From: Planctomycetota bacterium
GTDB taxonomy: Bacteria; Planctomycetota; Brocadiia; SM23-32
Reading direction: 5' to 3'
NCBI GenBank assembly: GCA_018400625.1
Contig: JAGYMJ010000518.1
Location: forward strand, 1 to 11,871
Length of the DNA stretch: 11,871 nucleotides
The translations under genes were made by a program, and so were the position numbers. Position 1 is the stretch's first letter. Each line of letters begins with the position of its first letter. Below, in pieces: positions 1-7,598 of the stretch. Under the pieces are notes generated by a model that had not been told where the DNA came from, made no database searches, and saw nothing but the letters and a program-made list of their open reading frames with translations.

Positions 1-259
1 GCATACCGACCACGCACAGGTCATCCTCTTTCCATAAAGATGCATGCCACACAAGGTAGGGTAGGATGCCACGTGGTTTACTGAATATTTACCAATTTTG
101 AAGGGAATTCCAATGACTCCTGTCTGCGCTCTTTCCATTAAGTTAAAAATTTTTTCGTGCCGCTACGCCTGAAACTATGTAAGGTTTGATAATCCCCAAT
201 TAGATAAATACTTAAGCCCAACCCTCTGGTTTGAAAACCCTACAAAAAAAGATGCATAT

Positions 260-288
260 TTGACCGATAATTTATGAAAAAGTAAAAT
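260..288 (+). promoter_or_regulatory. Predicted sigma70-type promoter of the GldA/F/G-like operon
   Basis: A -35 hexamer TTGACC (260-265) and a -10 hexamer TAAAAT (283-288) are separated by exactly 17 bases, each one mismatch from the consensus TTGACA/TATAAT. The surrounding DNA is AT-rich. Transcription would begin near 295, giving a leader of roughly 110 bases before the ATG at 404. The site is seen directly in sequence; its use is inferred. Confidence 0.6.
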
Positions 289-302
289 ATTTATATTAAC
301 AT

Positions 303-329
303 ATTACTGGAAGAGATATCTCCGGTAAT
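303..329 (+). promoter_or_regulatory. Inverted repeat just after the predicted start site (operator or leader hairpin)
   Basis: ATTACTGGA (303-311) and TCCGGTAAT (321-329) form an inverted repeat of nine pairs with a single G-T wobble and a nine-base spacer. The spacer overlaps a second perfect palindrome, GAGATATCTC (313-322). It lies about 8 to 35 bases after the predicted transcription start, so it could be an operator for a dimeric repressor or a stem in the mRNA leader. It is not followed by a T-run, so a terminator is unlikely. Confidence 0.4.
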
Positions 330-403
330 TTGGAAAAGTTTTTAGGGTAAGCTGTGTAAAAATTCTGCCATGTTTTATGACCTGTGCATGAGGAAATTTT
401 GAA

Positions 404-1147
404 ATGCTTGAAGTCAACGGATTGCGAAAGGCCTTTGGGCCTATTGTAGCGGTTGGAGGTGTCTCTTTCTCCGCCGCCACCGGTGAAGTACTCGGATTCC
501 TGGGCCCCAACGGCGCCGGGAAAACGACCACGATGAAGATGCTGAGTTGCTTTCTGCCGCCCGACTCCGGCACGGCAAAGGTGGCCGGCTGCGACATCAT
601 CGAAGAACCTGTCGAGGTGCGGCGTAATATCGGATATCTTGCCGAAAACGCGCCGGCTTACGAAGAAATGAGCTGCAAGGGATTCCTTCGGTTCGTGTGT
701 GAAGCGCACGGGCTGGAACGACGCGGCGCTCGAGCCGCCATCGACAAGATCAGCGAAACCTGCGCCATCACCGAAGTGATGCATCAGCAGGTCGGTACAC
801 TCTCAAAAGGCTATCGAAGACGGCTCGGGCTCGCACAGGCGCTTGTGCATGACCCGCCTGTTTTGATCCTCGATGAGCCGACCGACGGCCTCGACCCCAA
901 CCAGAAACATGATGTGCGCCGCCTCATCAAAAAACTCGCTAAAAATAAATGCATCATCGTTTCGACCCATATCCTCGAAGAAGTTGATGCGATCTGCAAC
1001 CGTATGATTGTGATTGATCGCGGGAAGATAAAGATCGATTCAACTCCCGATAAGCTCCGCGAGCGGATGGGCGGCAGCCTCGAATCCATCTTTCGGAAAC
1101 TTACCAGCGACAACGGACATGCCAAAAGGGCGGGAGGTGAGCAATGA
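404..1147 (+). CDS. ABC transporter ATP-binding protein, GldA-like
   Basis: This is the cytoplasmic ATPase subunit of an ABC-2 type exporter, 247 residues, full length for the family. Visible motifs: Walker A GPNGAGKTT at about 34-42, the Q-loop region with the IGYLAEN stretch near 76-82 (the Gln position is occupied by Glu, as in GldA-like ATPases), the signature LSKGYRRR near 133-140, Walker B LILDEPTDGLDP near 154-165, and the switch His189. The ATG at 404 follows an AGGA Shine-Dalgarno core at 391-394. The stop overlaps the start of the next gene by four bases (ATGA), so translation is coupled to the permease. Known family: GldA of the gliding-associated exporter of Bacteroidota and related ATPases in other phyla, where the substrate is unknown. 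A Nos/CcmA-like ATPase is the alternative, but the neighbours favour the Gld type. It should pair with the permease encoded directly downstream. Confidence 0.9.
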   Translation: MLEVNGLRKAFGPIVAVGGVSFSAATGEVLGFLGPNGAGKTTTMKMLSCFLPPDSGTAKVAGCDIIEEPVEVRRNIGYLAENAPAYEEMSCKGFLRFVCEAHGLERRGARAAIDKISETCAITEVMHQQVGTLSKGYRRRLGLAQALVHDPPVLILDEPTDGLDPNQKHDVRRLIKKLAKNKCIIVSTHILEEVDAICNRMIVIDRGKIKIDSTPDKLRERMGGSLESIFRKLTSDNGHAKRAGGEQ

Positions 1148-1872
1148 AAGGGTTCCTGAGCATATACAAAAGAGAGTTAAAAAGCTATTTCTCAACGCCG
1201 CTGGCTTACGTCTTTCTGGTGATATTTCTTTTTTTCAGCAGCTTTCTGACCTTTCAGAAAGGTTTTTTTGAGATGCGGCATGCGTCACTGCGTTTATTCT
1301 TTGACTCCATGCCGCTGCTGTTTATCTTCCTGGTGCCCGCAATGGCGATGCGCCTGTGGGCCGAGGAACGGCGCTCCAATTCGATCGAACTTCTTCTGAC
1401 CCTGCCGATAACGGTAAAGCAAGCCGTGCTGGGCAAATTCTTCGCCTGCTGGACGGTTCTGGCGCTTGCTTTGGCGTTGACCTGGCCGATGGTATTTACC
1501 GTCAGCTATCTGGGCAACCCCGATCCTGGGCCCATCTTAACCGGTTATATCGGCTCGTTCTTGCTGGCCGGCGCCTATCTGGCCATAGGCAGCTTTTTCT
1601 CCAGCCTGACCCGCAACCAGGTCATCGCGTTCGTTCTGGGCGTAGTGGGGTGTGCGGCATTTCTTCATGCCGCCAGTCCCAGCGCTATGAACTATCTCGC
1701 CGGATTCGCCCCCCCCGCCTTCGTGTCCGGAATGGAAAGCCTCTGTTTCCAAACACGTTTCGAAGCGTTCATGCGCGGTGTCGTTGAATTCAGGGATGTC
1801 GCTTTTTTTGCCGTCATAACCGCGGGATGGTTATGGATCAACATGATTCTGCTCAACGAAAGGAGGGTGTAA
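1144..1872 (+). CDS. ABC-2 type transporter permease, GldF-like
   Basis: This is the membrane channel subunit of the exporter, 242 residues, with about six hydrophobic segments (roughly 19-38, 52-70, 98-121, 133-153, 158-177 and 219-238). Between the second and third segments lies the stretch RLWAEERRSNSIELLLTLPI, the characteristic cytoplasmic motif of GldF/ABC-2 permeases that contacts the ATPase. No signal peptide is needed. The ATG at 1144 overlaps the ATPase stop and has a very strong Shine-Dalgarno sequence, GGAGGTGA at 1133-1140. The next gene starts one base after the stop. The length matches the short gliding-type permeases. Export function follows from the family; the transported substrate cannot be read from the sequence. 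Confidence 0.88.
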   Translation: MKGFLSIYKRELKSYFSTPLAYVFLVIFLFFSSFLTFQKGFFEMRHASLRLFFDSMPLLFIFLVPAMAMRLWAEERRSNSIELLLTLPITVKQAVLGKFFACWTVLALALALTWPMVFTVSYLGNPDPGPILTGYIGSFLLAGAYLAIGSFFSSLTRNQVIAFVLGVVGCAAFLHAASPSAMNYLAGFAPPAFVSGMESLCFQTRFEAFMRGVVEFRDVAFFAVITAGWLWINMILLNERRV

Positions 1873-1873
1873 A

Positions 1874-3838
1874 ATGATATCCAAAATGAGAATGCTGTTA
1901 GCAATGTTGTGTGTCATCGTTCTGACGCTATGCTTCATCTTCATATCCCAACTGCTGCTCGGACGGGCGAAGTTGGACCTCACCGAGCATAAAATTTATA
2001 CGCTGTCCGGGGAAACGCGTAACATTCTCGATCAGCTTAATCAGCCTGTAAGTCTGGATTTCTACTACTCGCGAACGGCCGCCATGAAAGGGCCCGAACA
2101 GATCCGGTTCTTTAATACCTATTACCATTATGTGCGCGATCTTCTGGAAGAGTATACCCAGCTCGCCGACGGCCGAATCGCCCTCAACATTATCGATCCG
2201 CGCCCTTTCACCGAAGAGGAAGAAGAAGCGGTGCAGTTCGGTGTCCGCCGTTTCCCGCTTTCCGATGATGAAAGTTTCTTCTTCGGTTTGGTTGCACGCA
2301 CTGAACGGGGCGAACACAAGACCATTGAATTTTTTGAGCCCGATCGACAGGAGTTCGTGGAGTATGATGTGTCCAAACTCATCACCGACGTCACCCGACG
2401 TGAGAAAAGGAAGGTCGGAGTGATGTCATCATTGCCTGTCACCGCTGAGGATCTATCCCCGTATATGCGGCAAATGATGCAGATGCAGGGGCGCCGCCCT
2501 CCGGAGCCGTGGAATTTGATAACACACCTTGAAGAACAGTTCGAAATCGAAAAGGTTCCGGAAAATACCGAGGCCCTGCCCGCGGATATCGACTTTCTCA
2601 TGCTCATTCACCCCAAACACCTGGACGAAAATACGCTCTTCGCTGTCGATCAGTACGTCATGCGCGGCGGCAGACTGCTCGTGTTTGTCGATCCCCAGTG
2701 CTTCAGTGACGAGCCCGAAGAAGACCCGTCCGATCCCTACGCCGCTATGGAGCATTCGGCTGCTTCCGATCTCAATGCGCTCCTGCGTGGTTGGGGTGTC
2801 GAAATGCTTCCCGATCAGATAGCAGCCGACAGAAGCCTGGCCACAAGGGTGCGTGTGCGTGAGCACGTGGAACATCTGCCGGTCTATTTACGCCTCAACG
2901 AAGACTGCGTCAACAAGGAGGAGGTCATCACGGCCAATCTGCACACAATCCACATGCTCTATCCGGGCGTGCTGCGAAAGGTGCCGGGCGTGGGCGCTGA
3001 TCTCACCCCGCTGCTGACCACTACGGCGGAGGCGGCTGTGTGGGAGCCCCGATCACCTTTCGAGTTGCAAATGGGCGATCCCGCCGCTATCAACAGGGCT
3101 GCTCATGCGACCGGAGAACCGCTGATGCTCGCCTGCATGATAACCGGAAATCTGAAGACCAATTTCCCCGACGGCCGGCCGGTTCCGGAGCAACAGGACG
3201 GTGAGGATGATGACGGTGAAGGAGCGGATGATGGCGAACAACGTGATGACTTGCCCCCACTGCTGGAAGAGTCCGAAGATGCTATGGTCATGGTATTCGC
3301 CGACGTGGACATGATAGCCGATACGCTCGCCTATGAACGCACAGCCTTCGGCGCCTCACAACGCGGCGACAATGCCTCGATCGTCTTTAACGCACTTGAA
3401 TACCTGGCGGGCACAGGAGATCTGATCGCTATCCGTTCACGTGGCCGCTTCGAACGTCCCTTCCTGCGTGTTGACGAAATCGAAACCGAAGCGGAGAAGG
3501 CGACGGCGGAGGAAACGGAGGCGCTGAACCGCCGAATCAGCGAACATGAACAGAGGCTCCGCGAGCTGTCCTCAACCGCCACAGACTCCGAAGATGATGT
3601 GGAGCTGCTGCGTTCCACCGCGTTGAGCGAACGTGAGAAAATTCAAAACGAGATATGGAAAGCGCGCCGACAGTTGCGCGCCCTTCAGGCCGGTAAACGT
3701 GCAGAGATCGAAGCCCTTAAAGGATCACTGCAGACACATAATATGGTCTGGTCCCCGGCTGCCGTACTGCTGATCGCCATCATACTGGCCGCTGTCAATA
3801 TCCTTCGCAAAAAATACTATCACAAGAGGAGAATGTGA
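1874..3838 (+). CDS. GldG-like membrane-anchored ABC transporter auxiliary protein
   Basis: The 654-residue product has one membrane segment near each end (about 7-29 and 626-644) and a large domain between them, expected outside the cytoplasm. The early stretch LTEHKIYTLSGETRNIL (36-52) and the following sequence are typical of GldG/ABC_transp_aux proteins, in which a Rossmann-like domain is expected. YVMRGGRLLVFVDP (261-274) is another family hallmark. Unusual features are a very acidic low-complexity insert at about 438-468 and a long charged, heptad-rich probable coiled coil at about 534-622, ending beside the C-terminal membrane helix. The ATG at 1874 has GGAGG at 1862-1866, spaced by seven bases. 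The gene is one base from the permease gene and one base from the next. It likely forms a complex with the two preceding subunits; its role in export is unknown. Confidence 0.85.
   Translation: MISKMRMLLAMLCVIVLTLCFIFISQLLLGRAKLDLTEHKIYTLSGETRNILDQLNQPVSLDFYYSRTAAMKGPEQIRFFNTYYHYVRDLLEEYTQLADGRIALNIIDPRPFTEEEEEAVQFGVRRFPLSDDESFFFGLVARTERGEHKTIEFFEPDRQEFVEYDVSKLITDVTRREKRKVGVMSSLPVTAEDLSPYMRQMMQMQGRRPPEPWNLITHLEEQFEIEKVPENTEALPADIDFLMLIHPKHLDENTLFAVDQYVMRGGRLLVFVDPQCFSDEPEEDPSDPYAAMEHSAASDLNALLRGWGVEMLPDQIAADRSLATRVRVREHVEHLPVYLRLNEDCVNKEEVITANLHTIHMLYPGVLRKVPGVGADLTPLLTTTAEAAVWEPRSPFELQMGDPAAINRAAHATGEPLMLACMITGNLKTNFPDGRPVPEQQDGEDDDGEGADDGEQRDDLPPLLEESEDAMVMVFADVDMIADTLAYERTAFGASQRGDNASIVFNALEYLAGTGDLIAIRSRGRFERPFLRVDEIETEAEKATAEETEALNRRISEHEQRLRELSSTATDSEDDVELLRSTALSEREKIQNEIWKARRQLRALQAGKRAEIEALKGSLQTHNMVWSPAAVLLIAIILAAVNILRKKYYHKRRM
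3197..3234 (+). repeat. 15-base direct repeat encoding an acidic tract in the GldG-like protein
   Basis: GACGGTGAG at 3197-3205 recurs as GACGGTGAA at 3212-3220, a period of 15 bases, followed by a shorter GATGATGG echo. The period is a multiple of three, so the reading frame is kept, and it encodes Asp/Glu/Gly-rich sequence around residue 442-455. It looks like a small internal duplication. Confidence 0.5.
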
Positions 3839-3839
3839 T

Positions 3840-4910
3840 ATGAATAACAGAAATCTCTTTATACTCTTTGTCGTAACCGTTGCCGTCGTGATCTTGACGC
3901 TTGTGTTGCACCTAAGCGCCGGAACGAAAGAACCCCATGCCGCCTCCGGCGCACTGCTGATCCAGGGATTTAACCCCGATCTTATTAACAAAATTGTCGT
4001 ATCAAGCGATGAAGAAACCGCAACCCTGCTTCGCAAGAACAGAGGTTTTGTCGTGGCGGAACTGCAGGATTATCCCGCTCACACCGCACGGATCAATGGA
4101 CTGATCATTAACTCCCTTGACATACGGATAGAGGAAATGATCACGGAAAATCCTGAAATCCATGGGGAACTCGGTGTGGAAAAAGGCGGAGCGGATGCAT
4201 TGGAGGTAACCTTCTTTAAAGACGACGGCACGTCCCTCGCCGGTTTCATACGCGGTAAGAAGACGGAAACTGGACGAGGCTTCTACGTGCGGCGTCATGG
4301 CGAAAATGCCGTTTACCGCTCTGACGGCCATCTGAGCCTCAATAGTTCTCCCATAAATTATGTTGAACGCATGCTCACCGACGTGCCCAGGGGCGATATA
4401 GAGCAGGTTGAGGTCGCTGTTGGTGATAGCCTTTACATAATTGCCGGCGACGGGGAAGGGAATATGGAGCTTACCGATGTGCCCGAAGGAAAGGAGGTGA
4501 AAAAATCCGAACTCAACAGCGTATGCCGTGCACTCGACAATCTGCGCCTGACTGATGTGCTTCCGGCCGGTGCTCTGGAACTCCAATGGGATGGGCAATA
4601 CATCGCACGGCTGAAAAGTGGACTGTCTTATAGAGTTGATTCGGCCGAACACAATGAAGTTACCTTTGTGCGTCTTTCCGCCAGGGCGCCGGATGTGGAA
4701 AGGGTAACGATCGGACGGAGTGATACAGATCAAGAACTCTCGGAGAAAGAAGCGATGCTCATGGCGCAGGAGGAAGCACGGAAGTTTAACTCACGCCATG
4801 AAGACCGGTTGTATGCCATATCGAATTTTAACTCCCAAAGACTGCGTAAAAATCTCTCTGAACTGCAGGAAGATATCGAACCGGAACCACAAAAAGAAAG
4901 TGATCCGTAA
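3840..4910 (+). CDS. DUF4340 domain-containing membrane-anchored protein
   Basis: The 356-residue product has one N-terminal membrane segment (about 5-27, uncleaved anchor or signal) and an otherwise soluble, probably periplasmic, beta-rich body. The internal pattern, with repeated short modules such as LEVTFFKDDG and FYVRRHGENAVYR and the closing LYAISNFNSQRLRKNL near 322-338, matches DUF4340 proteins, which are often encoded next to GldF/GldG-like genes outside Bacteroidota. The ATG at 3840 is preceded by AGGAG (3827-3831) and begins one base after the GldG-like stop, so it is the last gene of the exporter operon. The C-terminus is highly charged. Biochemical function is unknown; a structural or accessory role in the exporter complex is inferred from synteny. 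An internal Shine-Dalgarno-like sequence is described in the findings. Confidence 0.8.
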   Translation: MNNRNLFILFVVTVAVVILTLVLHLSAGTKEPHAASGALLIQGFNPDLINKIVVSSDEETATLLRKNRGFVVAELQDYPAHTARINGLIINSLDIRIEEMITENPEIHGELGVEKGGADALEVTFFKDDGTSLAGFIRGKKTETGRGFYVRRHGENAVYRSDGHLSLNSSPINYVERMLTDVPRGDIEQVEVAVGDSLYIIAGDGEGNMELTDVPEGKEVKKSELNSVCRALDNLRLTDVLPAGALELQWDGQYIARLKSGLSYRVDSAEHNEVTFVRLSARAPDVERVTIGRSDTDQELSEKEAMLMAQEEARKFNSRHEDRLYAISNFNSQRLRKNLSELQEDIEPEPQKESDP

Positions 4911-4940
4911 AAATCTGCTATAGACGATCGGAAGCGAGGA

Positions 4941-4957
4941 CGAAAAGCGCTTTTTCG
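4941..4957. other. Short hairpin between the exporter operon and cobalamin genes
   Basis: CGAAAA (4941-4946) pairs with TTTTCG (4952-4957) around a five-base loop. It lies in the 74-base gap between the DUF4340 gene and the cobalamin fusion gene. There is no T-run after the stem, so a standard intrinsic terminator is not supported; it may be a weak pause or mRNA-end stem. Confidence 0.25.
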
Positions 4958-4964
4958 AAGTAAT

Positions 4965-4988
4965 ATGAGTATTCTGTTACAATCATGA
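4965..4988 (+). CDS. Possible seven-residue leader peptide coupled to the cobalamin fusion gene
   Basis: An ATG at 4965 opens a tiny frame (MSILLQS) whose TGA stop at 4986-4988 overlaps the ATG of the CobD-CobQ gene at 4985 in the ATGA arrangement typical of translational coupling. The upstream sequence has no convincing Shine-Dalgarno site, and neither does the main gene. It may be chance; it is recorded because it would explain how a start codon without its own ribosome site is used. Confidence 0.2.
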   Translation: MSILLQS

Positions 4989-7564
4989 CCAAACACGGAG
5001 GCAACATTTACGGGCTGGCAGCTCAACTCGACACCGATCCGGAGGATATCCTCGATTTCAGTGCCAATATCAATCCGCTTGGCCCGCCCGAGTGGCTGAG
5101 AGCCGAGATAAGCCGCGCCATCGGGCTGATATCCCATTACCCCGATCCTGACTGCAGCAAACTCGCCGCGGCAATCGCCGACTATCATAACGTGACGCGC
5201 CGACAGATCGTCGTGGGGAATGGATCGACCGAACTGCTTCATCTGCTGCCCCAGGTGTTGAACGCTTCACGCATCGTGATTCCGGCGCCGTCTTATGCCG
5301 GCTACGGCGAATCGGCCGGGAAACGACCGATCGTTGAACCGAGGTTGAGTGAAAATGAGAATTTTGCACTCAATCTCGAGGTGATTGAAGAAACAGTAAG
5401 GCCCGATGATCTCGTTTATCTGGGGCGCCCGAACAACCCGACCGGCGACCTGCCAAATGCGCAGGAACTGAGGAATTTCGCTTTTGAACATCCCGACAAC
5501 TCGTTCGTTATTGATGAGTCATTTCTTGGCTTTGTCCCCAATGCTGAGAGCTTAGCCGTCGGCATGCCATCCAACATGGCGGTGTTGCGCTCGATGACAA
5601 AGTTTTACGCCATCCCCGGGCTCCGACTGGGATACGCCGTAGCCGATTCCGAAACGGCCGCCGCGCTCCGCGAGCGCAGGCTGGAGTGGTCGGTCAACAC
5701 CCTGGCCCAAAAGGTGGGAGTGGCTGCGCTGCGCGATGGAGATTATGCACGTCGGAGCCGCGGGAAGGTCGTTGAATTGCGTGCCCGGCTTGAACGCGCA
5801 CTGTCCGGGATCAACGGGCTGAAAACTTATCCATCCACCGCCAACTTCATCCTTGTTCGGATTGAAGCAAATGATTGGGACGCCCGAAAGCTGGAGCGGA
5901 AACTGCTGGAGAACGGCATAGCTATACGGGTTTGCGATAATTTTACCGGCCTCGGCTCGCCATTTTTCCGCGTCGCCGTTCGCCCTCACCATGAAAATCA
6001 GAGGCTGATGGAGTCTTTGACATCGATCTTTGGCGGCCCGGGAAATCAATATGCCAAAAAGCCCGGGACTCCGGCGGTAATGTTGCAGGGGACGAGCTCA
6101 AATGCCGGGAAAAGCGTTTTAACGGCGGCACTCTGCCGTATCCTGCTGCAGGACGGTGTGCGGGTCGTCCCGTTTAAATCCCAGAATATGTCCCTCAACT
6201 CGTTCGTCACCAGGGACGGAGACGAGATGGGGCGTGCGCAGGTGGTGCAGGCCCAGGCCTGCCGTCTCGATCCCGACGTGCGTATGAACCCGATCCTCCT
6301 CAAACCGAACACCGATGTGGGATGCCAGGTCATCATGCGCGGACAACCCGTCGGTAACATGAGGGTGGGAAAGTATGTGAATTACAAAAAAGAAGCCTTC
6401 GATGCGGCAAAACAGTGTTACAATTCACTCGCACAGGAATACGACGCCGTTGTCCTGGAAGGCGCCGGCAGCCCCGGGGAGGTCAATCTGAAAGACCACG
6501 ACATCGTGAATATGCGTATGGCCCATTATGCCGGTGCGCCTGTGCTGCTGGCCGGCGATATCGACCGCGGCGGCGTTTATGCCTCTTTCGTAGGTACTAT
6601 GGAGGTTCTGGCCGAATGGGAACGCGCGCTGGTCACCGGCTTTATCGTCAATCGCTTCCGTGGAGATGCCTCGCTGCTGGGAGCCGCGCACAGCTATGTG
6701 CTGCGCCACACCGGCCGGAAAGTGCTGGGCGTGGTGCCCTATCTTGAAAACCTGAACCTGCCGGAGGAAGATTCGGTCGAGTTCAAAAACAATAGAAACG
6801 CCCCAGCGGCTGCCGATCGCCAGGTTGGAGTCGTTATTGCGGTTGTGGATCTGCCGCATATCTCCAACTTTACGGATTTCGATGCTTTCCGCATCGAGCC
6901 GGATGTGTCCCTGACCATCGCCCGGACTCCACGCGATCTTCAGGGAGCCGACGCCGTTATAATTCCCGGGAGCAAGAGCGTCATTGCCGACCTCTATCGC
7001 TTGCGTGAGAGTGGTATGGCCGACCAAATCGTCAAAATGGCGGCCGGAGCACAGGCCGAGGTCGTTGGGCTATGCGCCGGTTTTCAGATGCTGGGGAAAG
7101 ACATAATCGATCCGAATCGATTGGAGTCCGATACGGAGCGCTGCACAGGGCTCGGGCTGCTTCCGCTGCATACCCAGCTCGCATCGCAAAAAAAGCTCAA
7201 ATTGGTCACGGCGCATCACAAGCCTTCGGGAATGAATGTCAAGGGATACGAAATACATCACGGACGCACCGACGCCGGAGAAGATATGTCGTTGTTTAAC
7301 CCTGTCGCTGACAACCATGGCGAGCGCACATCTCTCGGAGCGGCGTCATCCGATGGGAGGATTTGGGGTACCTATATTCACGGCACATTCGATTCGGACC
7401 GGTTCCGTCGCTGGTTCATCGACCGACTCAGGCGCCGCCGTGGGATGGAACCGCTGGGCGGAGTCACGGCCGTTTACGACATTGAACCGGCGCTTGACCG
7501 CCTGGCGGATATCGTGCGCGACAGTGTGGATATGGATCATATTTATCATGTTATGGGCCTTTAG
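4985..7564 (+). CDS. CobD-CobQ fusion: threonine-phosphate decarboxylase / cobyric acid synthase
   Basis: The 859-residue cytoplasmic protein joins two full enzymes of adenosylcobalamin synthesis. Residues about 1-350 are a PLP fold-type I decarboxylase of the CobD (Salmonella naming) family: HGGNIY at 4-9, DFSANINPLGPP at 24-35, GNGSTELLH near 78-86, and SMTKFYAIPGLRLGY with the PLP lysine at 206. It makes aminopropanol phosphate from threonine phosphate. Residues about 364-859 are glutamine-dependent cobyric acid synthase (CobQ/CbiP): P-loop GTSSNAGKS at 369-377, KSQNMSLNSF at 398-407, then a GATase domain with nucleophile Cys697 in GLCAGFQMLG and His799 in YIHGTFD. It amidates adenosylcobyrinic acid diamide. 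The linker is only about 15 residues. The start at 4985 is fixed by the conserved HGGN beginning, but no Shine-Dalgarno site precedes it. The active-site residues of both halves are present, so both are probably functional. CbiB, which joins the two products, is encoded next. Confidence 0.92.
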   Translation: MTKHGGNIYGLAAQLDTDPEDILDFSANINPLGPPEWLRAEISRAIGLISHYPDPDCSKLAAAIADYHNVTRRQIVVGNGSTELLHLLPQVLNASRIVIPAPSYAGYGESAGKRPIVEPRLSENENFALNLEVIEETVRPDDLVYLGRPNNPTGDLPNAQELRNFAFEHPDNSFVIDESFLGFVPNAESLAVGMPSNMAVLRSMTKFYAIPGLRLGYAVADSETAAALRERRLEWSVNTLAQKVGVAALRDGDYARRSRGKVVELRARLERALSGINGLKTYPSTANFILVRIEANDWDARKLERKLLENGIAIRVCDNFTGLGSPFFRVAVRPHHENQRLMESLTSIFGGPGNQYAKKPGTPAVMLQGTSSNAGKSVLTAALCRILLQDGVRVVPFKSQNMSLNSFVTRDGDEMGRAQVVQAQACRLDPDVRMNPILLKPNTDVGCQVIMRGQPVGNMRVGKYVNYKKEAFDAAKQCYNSLAQEYDAVVLEGAGSPGEVNLKDHDIVNMRMAHYAGAPVLLAGDIDRGGVYASFVGTMEVLAEWERALVTGFIVNRFRGDASLLGAAHSYVLRHTGRKVLGVVPYLENLNLPEEDSVEFKNNRNAPAAADRQVGVVIAVVDLPHISNFTDFDAFRIEPDVSLTIARTPRDLQGADAVIIPGSKSVIADLYRLRESGMADQIVKMAAGAQAEVVGLCAGFQMLGKDIIDPNRLESDTERCTGLGLLPLHTQLASQKKLKLVTAHHKPSGMNVKGYEIHHGRTDAGEDMSLFNPVADNHGERTSLGAASSDGRIWGTYIHGTFDSDRFRRWFIDRLRRRRGMEPLGGVTAVYDIEPALDRLADIVRDSVDMDHIYHVMGL

Positions 7565-7598
7565 AAGAAAACACGTTTTTTTGCCCCAAACGGGGGGA

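Larger units (their letters stand above)
1..403. other. Non-coding AT-rich region upstream of the ABC operon
   Basis: No credible gene is seen in this stretch on either strand; the open frame that enters it from the right on the minus strand is antisense to the ABC ATPase gene and has no family character. The composition is clearly more AT-rich than the genes that follow. No tRNA-like fold, riboswitch core or insertion-sequence end is recognised. A small perfect palindrome (CCACGTGG) lies at 69-76 and a weak hairpin-like element (GGTTTGAAAACC) at 228-239; neither has an assigned role. The right part carries the promoter and inverted repeat listed separately. The left edge may hold the end of an upstream transcription unit, but nothing identifies it. 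Confidence 0.6.

Noticed and set aside
1..403. tRNA, riboswitch, CRISPR or insertion-sequence end in the left non-coding region
   Set aside because: No cloverleaf arms, regularly spaced repeats, conserved riboswitch boxes or terminal inverted repeats were found by eye; only short palindromes are present.
4002..4733. Long 243-codon minus-strand frame antisense to the DUF4340 gene
   Set aside because: It has no domain character or ribosome site, and the plus-strand gene is coupled to its operon with a proper Shine-Dalgarno site.
4975..4983. Extended -10 element TGTTACAAT immediately before the cobalamin fusion start
   Set aside because: Transcription from it would begin near 4990, after the start codon that the conserved HGGN motif requires, and the -35 position matches poorly.
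7236..7598. N-terminal extension of the CbiB reading frame into the fusion gene
   Set aside because: The extra residues are a shifted reading of the conserved CobQ C-terminal coding region and have no CbiB character; CbiB similarity begins only after about 7640.
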